NCBI RefSeq assembly: GCF_900537065.1
Contig: NZ_UNRC01000004.1
Location: 164,340 to 228,339 of the forward strand
DNA length: 64,000 nt
Origin: Sphingorhabdus sp. Alg239-R122
GTDB taxonomy: Bacteria; Pseudomonadota; Alphaproteobacteria; Sphingomonadales; Sphingomonadaceae
Reading direction: 5' to 3'
The position numbers and the translations under genes are program-made. Positions within the stretch are counted from its first letter, which is position 1, and each line of letters starts with the position of its first letter. Under the pieces are notes generated by a model that saw only the letters and a program-made list of their open reading frames with translations, was not told the DNA's origin and made no database searches. Below, in pieces: positions 10,351 through 18,790 of this stretch.

Positions 10351-11898
10351 ATGGAAGAGAGGGAGAGGATGATCAGCGTAATACCAGACTATAACCCATC
10401 TCGATTCTTGCTATTTTCCTTATGCCTTATGCCTCTTACGCTGCCTGCGACTGCATATGGGTTCATGCAGGATGATGTTCCCACATTAACGTCCCGTGAT
10501 GATGAAGCGATTACCGAATGGCGCGCCCTTGCCGAAAAGGGGGACGCAGACGCCCAATATAATCTGGGCCAGGCATATACTATCGGCCAAGACGTCGACC
10601 GCGATCTGGCCGTGGCTGAGCAATGGCTTGCCAAAGCGGCGAAACAGGGACATGCGCGCGCAATTGAAAGTTATGGCCTTATCCTGTTTCGCAATAACCG
10701 CCAGGCAGAGGCAATGCCCTACATCCAGGCGGCTGCCGCACGCGGAGAACCCCGCGCCCAATATATACTGGGCATAGCGCATTTTAACGGAGACCTTGCC
10801 AAACAGGATTGGGTGCTTGCCTATGCCTATATGCTGCTCGCAGCGGAAGCTGGCCTGCCGCAGGCCGATCTCAACCTGGCCACTATGGACCGGCATGTCC
10901 CGATAGAAGAACGTCAGGAAGGTATCCGGCTCGCGAGAAAAATTGAGCGTGATGCAAAGTCTATAAATGGTGAACAGATTATAGCCGTTATATCACCTGA
11001 AACACCCTCCCCGTCCGCCAATCAAGAAGCCGCAACTGAAAACGACGTACGACAAAGTGACGTGGCCAATGCGGGTGATGCCATGCCGGAAATGCCTGCA
11101 GATACCGAAATGGCCGGGACAGACCAGCAAATAGCGCAGGCATCACCGCAGGAGGTTGTGCAACCACTTCCGGATGAGCCTGCGGACACCGGCATTACTA
11201 CAACAGAGCTGCCCCCGTCGCAGGTCGCGGACATGGATATATCACAGGTGGATATCGTGCCCGCAGACGAACCTGCGCAAACGCAAGCCATAGACACAGA
11301 AGAACAGGAGCTTGTTCAGGCACAAGCTGATGACAAACATATTGACGCCTCGCAAGACGATATCCTGACACAGGATATTGCGACAGCCGAAAGAGAACCA
11401 GAGGCTACAGTAAACGACAGTGATGCAGGAACCCCTGCGGAAGAGCAGCAGGACGTTACTCTGTCGGATGCTGATGCATCTGTACCTGTCATACCCGATA
11501 CTGATTCTGTTGAAACAGATAACGAAGAGCTCCAGCCGGTTACCGTGACAGAAGAGTCAAAACCTGCTTCTTTGGCTGAGGAAAACATGGCCGATGCAGA
11601 TGAAATAACGCCGCCAGCAGATACGGAGGAACCCGTTCCCACAGTCACAACCTCGCAAGAGGTGCAGCAGGATAACTGGCGCATTCAGCTTGGTGCGTTC
11701 CGCACAAGCGAAAAGGTGGAATCGGCATGGCAGGGTTTACAAGCGCGTCACGAAACACTCGCGGGGCTGGAATTATATGTACAGGATGCTGGCGAGTTTA
11801 AGCGCTTGCAGGTGGGACCATTCACAAATCGCGCAGACGCAGCGCTGTTGTGCAGAAACCTTAAAAACCAGGCCTGTTTTGTCGTCAAATCTGACTGA
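10351..11898 (+). CDS. Sel1-repeat and SPOR-domain exported protein
   Basis: 515 residues from ATG 10351; ATGs at 10321 and 10369 are in the same frame and possible. A hydrophobic segment (FLLFSLCLMPLTLPATAYGF) forms a signal peptide or anchor. Sel1-type repeats follow (GDADAQYNLGQAYTIGQDV, GHARAIESYGLILF, GEPRAQYILGIAHF). Next is a strongly acidic linker of about 250 residues, rich in Asp, Glu, Ala and Thr. The C-terminal SPOR domain begins at NWRIQLGAFRTSEK. Probably periplasmic and septal, similar in plan to the SPOR lipoprotein at 7106. Divergent from the ParA-type gene; converges on serB with only two bases between the stops. Confidence 0.82.
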   Translation: MEERERMISVIPDYNPSRFLLFSLCLMPLTLPATAYGFMQDDVPTLTSRDDEAITEWRALAEKGDADAQYNLGQAYTIGQDVDRDLAVAEQWLAKAAKQGHARAIESYGLILFRNNRQAEAMPYIQAAAARGEPRAQYILGIAHFNGDLAKQDWVLAYAYMLLAAEAGLPQADLNLATMDRHVPIEERQEGIRLARKIERDAKSINGEQIIAVISPETPSPSANQEAATENDVRQSDVANAGDAMPEMPADTEMAGTDQQIAQASPQEVVQPLPDEPADTGITTTELPPSQVADMDISQVDIVPADEPAQTQAIDTEEQELVQAQADDKHIDASQDDILTQDIATAEREPEATVNDSDAGTPAEEQQDVTLSDADASVPVIPDTDSVETDNEELQPVTVTEESKPASLAEENMADADEITPPADTEEPVPTVTTSQEVQQDNWRIQLGAFRTSEKVESAWQGLQARHETLAGLELYVQDAGEFKRLQVGPFTNRADAALLCRNLKNQACFVVKSD

Positions 11899-11900
11899 TA

Positions 11901-12791
11901 CTATCGCTCGGGGATAATGAGCCATTGATCTTCATCGATACCTTGGGCCAGCAGTATCGTCGTCAGATCACCATGTGTGACATATGCATCCGCAGCATCA
12001 CGCGCCGCGGGTTTCGCATGATGGGCGATGCCGTATCCAGCCGCTTGCAGCATCGCAATATCATTTGCCCCGTCACCAATGGCGAGACTATCCGCGGCAT
12101 CAATATTGCGGGCCTTAAGAGCCTGTTCAAGAAAATCAGCCTTGGCCTTCGCATCGACGATATCACCCAATAACCTGCCCGTCAGCTTACCATCATGCAT
12201 TTCCAGACGGTTGGCAAAAACCTGATTAAAGCCAAGCCCTGCCGCCACCGGATCAGCAAAAGCATGAAAGCCGCCCGATACAAGCACATTAAAACAGCCC
12301 AGGCCATGCATAGTCGCGATCAATGTACCTGCGCCCGGCATTGCCCGGATACGTTCATGCAGGCATTCCTCAATCGTATTTTCCGGCAAGCCCTCAAGCA
12401 ATGCAACACGTTTTGTGAGCGACTCGGCAAAGTCGAATTCACCGCGCATCGCGCTTTCGGTGATGGCCGTCACTTCTGACCTCAGGTCCGCATAATCGGC
12501 AAGTTCATCGATGCATTCGGCAGCAATCATCGTGCTGTCCATGTCGGAGCATAACAGTTTTTTAACGCGGTGCGCTGCTGGCTGCACGAACAGGTCGCAG
12601 CTGTCCAGACAGGGCGCAAGTGCAGTTTTTGCGGCGTCCAGCTCATTTTCAAAATGGATGTCGATAGCTCGTCCGTTACCAAATATGCGCGTATCCTGCG
12701 GCGTGCAACCTGCAGCGGCCAGCAAATCGCATGCAGCATTTTCCGCTCCATCTTCATGGGGGTTTGCTGCTATCAGGGTGGCAATGAACAT
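11901..12791 (-). CDS. serB: Phosphoserine phosphatase
   Basis: 296 residues from ATG 12791, with GAAGG seven bases upstream; the longer frame to 12872 would run through miaA. Last step of serine synthesis, phosphoserine to serine. HAD motifs are complete: DMDSTMIAAECIDELA (nucleophile Asp), SGGFHAFADPVA (motif II Ser), a conserved Lys in VDAKAKADFL and GDGANDIAML (motif IV). An N-terminal regulatory-like segment of about 80 residues precedes the catalytic domain. The start codon overlaps the 5' end of the divergent miaA. Confidence 0.95.
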   Translation of the reverse strand: MFIATLIAANPHEDGAENAACDLLAAAGCTPQDTRIFGNGRAIDIHFENELDAAKTALAPCLDSCDLFVQPAAHRVKKLLCSDMDSTMIAAECIDELADYADLRSEVTAITESAMRGEFDFAESLTKRVALLEGLPENTIEECLHERIRAMPGAGTLIATMHGLGCFNVLVSGGFHAFADPVAAGLGFNQVFANRLEMHDGKLTGRLLGDIVDAKAKADFLEQALKARNIDAADSLAIGDGANDIAMLQAAGYGIAHHAKPAARDAADAYVTHGDLTTILLAQGIDEDQWLIIPER

Positions 12792-13752
12792 GGATAAACC
12801 TTCAGAATCGGGGAGCACACAGGAAGATAAACCTCCTGTTGCGCTTATTGCCGGACCAACGGCCAGCGGCAAGAGCGGATTGGGCGTTGCCCTTGCAAAA
12901 CATTATACCCGGACCGGTAAACAGGCCGTCATCATCAACATGGACAGCGCGCAGGTCTATGCCGATCTCGATATATTGAGCGCACGGCCCACAGTGGACG
13001 AAATGCAGGACGTAGAGCACAGGCTCTACGGATATATTGACGGTAGCGAGACCTGCAGCGCCGCGCGCTGGGCGGATGATGCGAAAAAACAGATCGCACT
13101 GGCCCATGCGGGTGGCAGTATACCGATATTGGTTGGCGGCACCGGTCTTTACATGCGCACGTTGCTGGACGGCATATCGCCCATTCCCGATATTGATGAA
13201 AAAGTGCGTGCGGAAGTGCGCGCCCTGCCGCTCACAGAAAGCTATGCCGCGCTCCGGTCCGAAGATCCGGAAAGAGCGGTGCTACTTTCACCCAATGACA
13301 CGAACCGGATATCACGCGCACTGGAAGTGGTGCGCTCTACGGGCAAAAATCTCTCTTATTGGCAATCAGTTAAAGAGGGCGGGATAGCCGGTAACATCAC
13401 GCTCAAGCCGCTTATCTTGCTACCCCCGCGCGAATGGCTATATGCGCGGTGCGACCAACGGTTCGAGATGATGTTCGACAATGGCGCTGCGGCGGAAGTG
13501 CGCGCGCTGGTAGGTCGCAACCTGCCCGATGACTGCCCCGTCATGCGCGCCATCGGCGTGCCGGAAATTGCCGCTTATCTGCACGGCGACATGACACGTG
13601 CCGAAGCTGTGGAAGCGGCCCAAACAGCAACCCGTCAATATGCAAAGCGTCAGTATACATGGTTCCGCAACCAGTCATCCGCAGAGTGGCCGTACTGGCA
13701 AGAAGAAATAAATGATAAAAATATCTGTGATATTGAAATTTTATTTCAATAA
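12784..13752 (+). CDS. miaA: tRNA dimethylallyltransferase
   Basis: 322 residues. Adds the isopentenyl group to A37 of tRNAs that read UNN codons. The P-loop GPTASGKSGLG, the DSAQVYADLDI tRNA-recognition motif, GGTGLYMRTLLDG and the C-terminal RQYAKRQYTWFRNQ helix are visible. ATG 12784 has AGGG five bases upstream; ATG 12790 is the alternative. The gene is divergent from serB and the two 5' ends overlap by about eight bases, so each promoter must lie inside the other gene. The C-terminus ends in an AT-rich stretch. Confidence 0.96.
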   Translation: MNMDKPSESGSTQEDKPPVALIAGPTASGKSGLGVALAKHYTRTGKQAVIINMDSAQVYADLDILSARPTVDEMQDVEHRLYGYIDGSETCSAARWADDAKKQIALAHAGGSIPILVGGTGLYMRTLLDGISPIPDIDEKVRAEVRALPLTESYAALRSEDPERAVLLSPNDTNRISRALEVVRSTGKNLSYWQSVKEGGIAGNITLKPLILLPPREWLYARCDQRFEMMFDNGAAAEVRALVGRNLPDDCPVMRAIGVPEIAAYLHGDMTRAEAVEAAQTATRQYAKRQYTWFRNQSSAEWPYWQEEINDKNICDIEILFQ

Positions 13753-13758
13753 AATCCG

Positions 13759-13786
13759 TTGACATGGCATTTTAATATCCATAACA
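13759..13786 (+). promoter_or_regulatory. Putative promoter of the ilvB operon
   Basis: A perfect TTGACA (13759-13764) is followed after 16 bases by ATAACA (13781-13786) in the 136-base gap between miaA and ilvB. It is the only clear minus-35-like box in the gap. Confidence 0.5.
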
Positions 13787-13805
13787 GGCTTGTCTTGCCT
13801 TTATG

Positions 13806-13818
13806 GTTGCAGTGCAAC
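13806..13818. promoter_or_regulatory. Perfect inverted repeat upstream of ilvB
   Basis: GTTGCA-G-TGCAAC, a six-base perfect palindrome about one helical turn to two turns downstream of the putative promoter. It has the size of an operator half-site pair; the regulator is unknown. Confidence 0.4.
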
Positions 13819-13888
13819 ATTGAGGGCAATGCGAACGCGTCATATCGGCGCGATCCGTATGGTAAAAATAACTGGGAGGACCGGGACA

Positions 13889-15634
13889 GTGGCCGAAAAA
13901 AGCGGCGCAGACATATTGGTAGACACGCTTGTCGAACAGGGCGTCGAAGTGATTTTCGGCTATCCGGGCGGTGCGGTGCTGCCCATTTACGACGCCATTT
14001 TCGAACATCCCAAAATCCGCCATATCCTTGTCCGTCATGAACAGGCCGCCACCCATGCCGCCGAAGGCTATGCCCGTGCCACGGGTAAACCGGGCGTTGT
14101 GCTCGTCACGTCAGGTCCTGGTGCCACCAATGCGGTCACCGGTATTACCGATGCGTTTATGGATTCGATCCCGATGGTGGTTATCACAGGGCAAGTCCCC
14201 ACCCCCCTCATCGGCTCTGACGCTTTTCAGGAAGCCGACACAGTCGGCATCACCCGGCATTGCTGCAAGCATAACTACCTGGTCAAGGATCCAGCGAAGC
14301 TCGGTGCGGTGATGCACGAAGCCTTCTTTATCGCCACGCATGGCCGCCCCGGCCCGGTTGTGGTTGATATTCCCAAGGATGTGCAGGTGGCCAAAGGCAG
14401 CCCTTCCGCTGCACCTGTTAGCAGTCATAAGAGTTACCGCCCGAAAACCTCTGCCAACACCGCAGAAGTTGATGCCGCGCTCGACCTCATCGCAAAAGCT
14501 GACGCGCCGATATTCTATACCGGCGGCGGTATCATCAATAGTGGCCCCGAAGCATCCGCATCACTGCGCCGTATCGCTGAGCTCACTGGCGCTCCTGTCA
14601 CATCAACACTAATGGGGCTTGGCGCGTTCCCCGCCACCTCACCGCAATGGATGGGCATGCTCGGCATGCATGGCACTTATGAAGCCAATATGGCGATGAA
14701 CCGCGCTGACCTGGTCATCTGCCTTGGCGCGCGGTTTGATGACCGTGTCACTGGACGGCTGGATGCATTTTCACCTGACTCGACAAAAATTCACGTCGAT
14801 ATTGACCGCAGCTCGATCAACAAGACCGTGGCTGTGGACTTGCCGATTGTGGCCGATGTAGGTGATTTCCTTGATGCGCTTTGCGCGCGCTGGGAAGAAC
14901 GCAAACTTGAAGGCCGTGACCTTTCCGAATGGTGGGCTCGCATCAAGGGGTGGCGCGCAACTGAATGCCTTGCCTATCCCGAACATGACAAGCTCATCAT
15001 GCCGCAGCGCGCGATTGAAAACCTGTTCAAGGCAACCCGTGACCATAATCCGATCATCACCACCGAAGTTGGCCAGCACCAGATGTGGGCGGCGCAGCAT
15101 TTCCATTTTGATGATCCGAATAAATGGCTGACCAGCGGCGGCCTTGGCACCATGGGATACGGCCTGCCCGCCGCTATTGGCGCGCAGATAGCCTTTCCCG
15201 ATGCGCTGGTCATCGATATAGCCGGTGAAGCCTCAATCCAGATGAATATTCAGGAACTTGCCACCGCGACGCAATATCGCCTGCCAGTCAAGATTTTCAT
15301 CCTCAACAACGAATATATGGGCATGGTCCGGCAGTGGCAGGAACTGACGTATGAAAGCCGTTATTCCAGCAGCTATAGCGATGCCCTGCCCGATTTCGTG
15401 AAGCTGGGCGAAGCCTATGGCTGGACCGGTATCCGCATTGATAAGCCTGAAGAACTCGACAGCGGCATAGAAACCATGATTAATACGGACGGCCCCGTAA
15501 TCGTCGATTGCCGCGTGGCGAAACTCGCCAATTGTTTCCCGATGATCCCGTCAGGTGCGGCGCATACCGAAATGCTGCTACAGGCGGATGAGGTTTCAGG
15601 CAAAATGGATGATGAAGCAAAGGCGCTTGTATAA
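13889..15634 (+). CDS. ilvB: Acetolactate synthase, large (catalytic) subunit
   Basis: 581 residues from GTG 13889, with GGAGG (13875-13879) ten bases before it; the frame is open further up to 13790 but the family begins at MAEKSGADILV. Thiamin-diphosphate enzyme that makes acetolactate or acetohydroxybutyrate, first common step of Val, Leu and Ile synthesis. Motifs: VIFGYPGGAVLP, the catalytic Glu in LVRHEQAATHAAEGYAR, VTSGPGATNAVTG and GARFDDRVTGRL. The ThDP motif reads DIAGEASIQMNIQEL, with Glu where many homologues have Asp. Its stop shares one base with ilvN (TAATG). Confidence 0.97.
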   Translation: MAEKSGADILVDTLVEQGVEVIFGYPGGAVLPIYDAIFEHPKIRHILVRHEQAATHAAEGYARATGKPGVVLVTSGPGATNAVTGITDAFMDSIPMVVITGQVPTPLIGSDAFQEADTVGITRHCCKHNYLVKDPAKLGAVMHEAFFIATHGRPGPVVVDIPKDVQVAKGSPSAAPVSSHKSYRPKTSANTAEVDAALDLIAKADAPIFYTGGGIINSGPEASASLRRIAELTGAPVTSTLMGLGAFPATSPQWMGMLGMHGTYEANMAMNRADLVICLGARFDDRVTGRLDAFSPDSTKIHVDIDRSSINKTVAVDLPIVADVGDFLDALCARWEERKLEGRDLSEWWARIKGWRATECLAYPEHDKLIMPQRAIENLFKATRDHNPIITTEVGQHQMWAAQHFHFDDPNKWLTSGGLGTMGYGLPAAIGAQIAFPDALVIDIAGEASIQMNIQELATATQYRLPVKIFILNNEYMGMVRQWQELTYESRYSSSYSDALPDFVKLGEAYGWTGIRIDKPEELDSGIETMINTDGPVIVDCRVAKLANCFPMIPSGAAHTEMLLQADEVSGKMDDEAKALV

Positions 15635-16148
15635 TGCATATCAAGGAAACTGATCCCGAACGTCATGTCCTGACCGTCACGGTCGATAACGAAGCGGGTA
15701 TATTGGCGCGTATTGCGGGTATGTTTACCGCGCGCGGCTATAATATCGAAAGCCTGACCGTGGCTGATGTCACTGAAGACCATGCGATCAGCCGCATCAC
15801 CATCGTCACAAATGGTCCACCACATGTGATCGAGCAGATTATCGCACAGCTCGACCGACTCGTGCCCGTGCATAAAGTCGCCGACCTGACCGATATCGGC
15901 CCACATGTGCAGCGCGAACTGGCACTGGTGAAAGTGGCGGGCGTGGGCGAACACCGGATCGAGGCGCTCCGCCTGGCCGAAGTTTACCGCGCGAGTGTGG
16001 TTGATGCGACCACTGAAAGCTTTATTTTCGAACTCACCGGTGCGCCAGACAAGATCCAGTCGTTTATCGACCTGATGCGGCAAGTCGGCCTGGTCGAAGT
16101 CGGCCGCACTGGCGTCGTCGCCATCGTGCGCGGAAAAGAGGCAAGTTG

Positions 16149-16149
<1 letters not shown>
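15634..16149 (+). CDS. ilvN: Acetolactate synthase, small (regulatory) subunit
   Basis: 171 residues with an N-terminal ACT domain (LTVTVDNEAGILARIAGMF, ARGYNIESLTV) and the C-terminal second ferredoxin-like domain. It binds the large subunit, stimulates it and confers valine feedback inhibition. The start overlaps the ilvB stop by one base, and the stop overlaps the ATG of a 22-codon ORF by one base, so the whole block is translationally coupled. Some annotations would use the symbol ilvH. Confidence 0.96.
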
Positions 16150-17259
<1,110 letters not shown>

Positions 17260-17301
17260 CTGATACACAAGGTCATAGACATAACTGTGGGAGTACAAAT
17301 C

Positions 17302-17655
17302 GTGGGTAAGCATAGAATCTACACAATGAGCTTTGCCAGCGTTTACCCCCATTATGTCACCAAGGCAGAAAAAAAGGGGCGCACCAGATCGGAAGTTGAT
17401 GAAATCATATACTGGCTGACCGGTTACAGCCAGTCCGCCCTTAAGGTCGAGATTGAGCGCGAAACGGATTTCGAGACACTTTTTGCCCGCGCGCCCATGA
17501 TGAACCCTGCACGGGAGCTGATAAAAGGCGTGGTTTGCGGGATACGGGTGGAGGAAGTCGAAGAACCTCTCATGCGCGAAATCCGCTATCTTGACAAACT
17601 TATTGATGAACTTGCCAAAGGCAAGGAAATGGAAAAGATTCTTCGCAGGCCATAA
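17302..17655 (+). CDS. DUF2200 family protein
   Basis: 117 residues from GTG 17302, with GGGAG (17289-17293) eight bases upstream; GTG 17287 is a longer alternative. The sequence [20 protein letters not shown], then [18 protein letters not shown] is typical of DUF2200, a small cytoplasmic family of unknown function with a helical fold. It sits 42 bases after ilvC and ends just before a strong terminator, so it may be read with the ilv operon or alone. Confidence 0.85.
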   Translation: MGKHRIYTMSFASVYPHYVTKAEKKGRTRSEVDEIIYWLTGYSQSALKVEIERETDFETLFARAPMMNPARELIKGVVCGIRVEEVEEPLMREIRYLDKLIDELAKGKEMEKILRRP

Positions 17656-17658
17656 GAA

Positions 17659-17695
17659 AAAGGCGGCGCCCAAGGTACTGGAAGGCGCCGCCTTT
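17659..17695. terminator. Bidirectional rho-independent terminator
   Basis: AAAGGCGGCGCC (17659-17670) and GGCGCCGCCTTT (17684-17695) form a 12-base-pair stem with A-rich and T-rich flanks. It serves the DUF2200 gene on plus and possibly the YHS lipoprotein gene on minus. Confidence 0.9.
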
Positions 17696-17750
17696 CTTTG
17701 TCCGGCAATGATGAGGAAGGACATGCCGAACTTGGGGGAGAGTTTATGGT

Positions 17751-18290
17751 TTAATCAGCATCATCATAGCGCTGGTCTTTGGTAAAGCCCGGCCATGCTT
17801 CTTCCGATTTCACCAGGAAACCCGGAATGTCTTTCAGCCATTTCTGCTGCACTTCCTCGTTGAAGTTCAGGTATAGCTTGCCATCGACAATCTTGTATTT
17901 GGTTGCATCACCCGGTGCCAGATAACCGCGCGCCAGTGCCCATGCACAATGCCCGCCATATTGCGGTGCGAATGCTGCCGGTTCCGCTGCGAATTTTTCG
18001 GCATTTTCAGCAGAAGCAAAGCGATATTCCTTGTCATTATAGATAACGACATGGTCTTCGCTGCCTTCCACCGGTACGCCTTCGCCGGTAAAATAGGAAA
18101 CGGCATCATAGCCGCTTACGGCCAGATTGCCGGTTTCACCGGTATATACAGGCCCGCTCGCGTCATCATTGACGGTGACAACGGACTGCACGGTTTCCGT
18201 GGTTTCAGCTGCAGGTGCAGGTGCTTCAGATGCCCCACATGCAGCAAGAGATACGCTTGCAAGCGCGGCGAATAAAAACGTCTTTTTCAT
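17751..18290 (-). CDS. YHS domain-containing lipoprotein
   Basis: 179 residues. Lipoprotein signal MKKTFLFAALASVSLAAC with the lipobox Cys at 18. An Ala/Glu/Thr-rich spacer follows, then a YHS domain from about residue 55: NLAVSGYDAVSYFTGEGVPV, IYNDKEYRFASAENAEKF and GGHCAWALARGY. YHS domains often bind metal or haem-linked cofactors; the role here is unknown. Anchored in a membrane facing the periplasm. Lies between the terminator at 17659-17695 and the leuA leader region. Confidence 0.85.
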   Translation of the reverse strand: MKKTFLFAALASVSLAACGASEAPAPAAETTETVQSVVTVNDDASGPVYTGETGNLAVSGYDAVSYFTGEGVPVEGSEDHVVIYNDKEYRFASAENAEKFAAEPAAFAPQYGGHCAWALARGYLAPGDATKYKIVDGKLYLNFNEEVQQKWLKDIPGFLVKSEEAWPGFTKDQRYDDAD

Positions 18291-18360
18291 TGGTAATTCC
18301 TTTACATTTGGCCCCGGTAGAAATCAGGTATTTGCCAACCCCAGTATGCATTAAGGGTTC

Positions 18361-18386
18361 GCTGTAATATCCTGATTGGTTACAGC
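18361..18386. other. Inverted repeat GCTGTAA/TTACAGC
   Basis: Seven-base stem with a 12-base loop in the gap between the YHS lipoprotein gene and the 30-codon ORF. No T-run follows on either strand, so it may be an operator or a weak terminator for the micro-ORF. Confidence 0.35.
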
Positions 18387-18397
18387 GCCCAAAATAA

Positions 18398-18490
18398 TTA
18401 AATAACAGCAGCGCTGACTGCGGGTGCGAACGCAACGCTGGTTGCCGCAAGTGCAAAAAAAGCTGCCACGGCAGAAGTGATAATTTTCAT
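18398..18490 (-). CDS. 30-residue signal-peptide-like micro-ORF
   Basis: ATG 18490 has GGAG about eight bases upstream. The product opens MKIITSAVAAFFALAATS and ends VAFAPAVSAAVI, so it is a Lys start, a hydrophobic core and an Ala-X-Ala-like end: a signal peptide with almost nothing after it. The frame is closed by TAA at 18398. The ribosome site and clean hydrophobic profile support translation; function is unknown. It lies divergent to the leuA leader. Confidence 0.5.
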   Translation of the reverse strand: MKIITSAVAAFFALAATSVAFAPAVSAAVI

Positions 18491-18616
18491 GTTGAGTCTC
18501 CAAATTTCCAGACAGGCATGATCGCCACTGGTTTGACCGGGAGTTCGCATGTGCAGCATTTTTGGTTACAAAATTTTTTGATTGATTTCTCCATAGGGCT
18601 TGTGCACACAGGATTT

Positions 18617-18664
18617 ATGCGGATTTCAGCATCTCTTCTACTGCTACGACTTACACGCCCTTAG
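18617..18664 (+). CDS. leuL: leuA leader peptide (Leu-rich, attenuation)
   Basis: A 15-codon ORF, MRISASLLLLRLTRP, with AGGA just upstream. Five of 15 residues are Leu, four in a row, directly ahead of leuA. This is the hallmark of a leader peptide whose ribosome stalls when leucyl-tRNA is short. Its stop codon sits inside the loop of a nine-base-pair hairpin that has an alternative pairing partner downstream. Gene symbol by analogy. Confidence 0.7.
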   Translation: MRISASLLLLRLTRP

Positions 18665-18710
18665 GCGTGTAACCGCTGGCGCATATCCGCGCCGCACCCC
18701 GCCTAAGGGC
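18651..18710 (+). promoter_or_regulatory. leuA leader with mutually exclusive pairings
   Basis: TTACACGCC (18651-18659) pairs perfectly with GGCGTGTAA (18664-18672) around a CTTA loop. The overlapping GCCCTTAGGCG (18657-18667) is the exact reverse complement of CGCCTAAGGGC (18700-18710). The two structures exclude each other, as in attenuators. No U-run follows 18710, so classic intrinsic termination is not shown. Confidence 0.6.
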
Positions 18711-18790
18711 ACTTTCCCACCAAACTGATTTTACTGGACACAGTGGCCTCTGCGCGACATGTCCAAAGCCTGATTAAAGCGAGATGCAAA

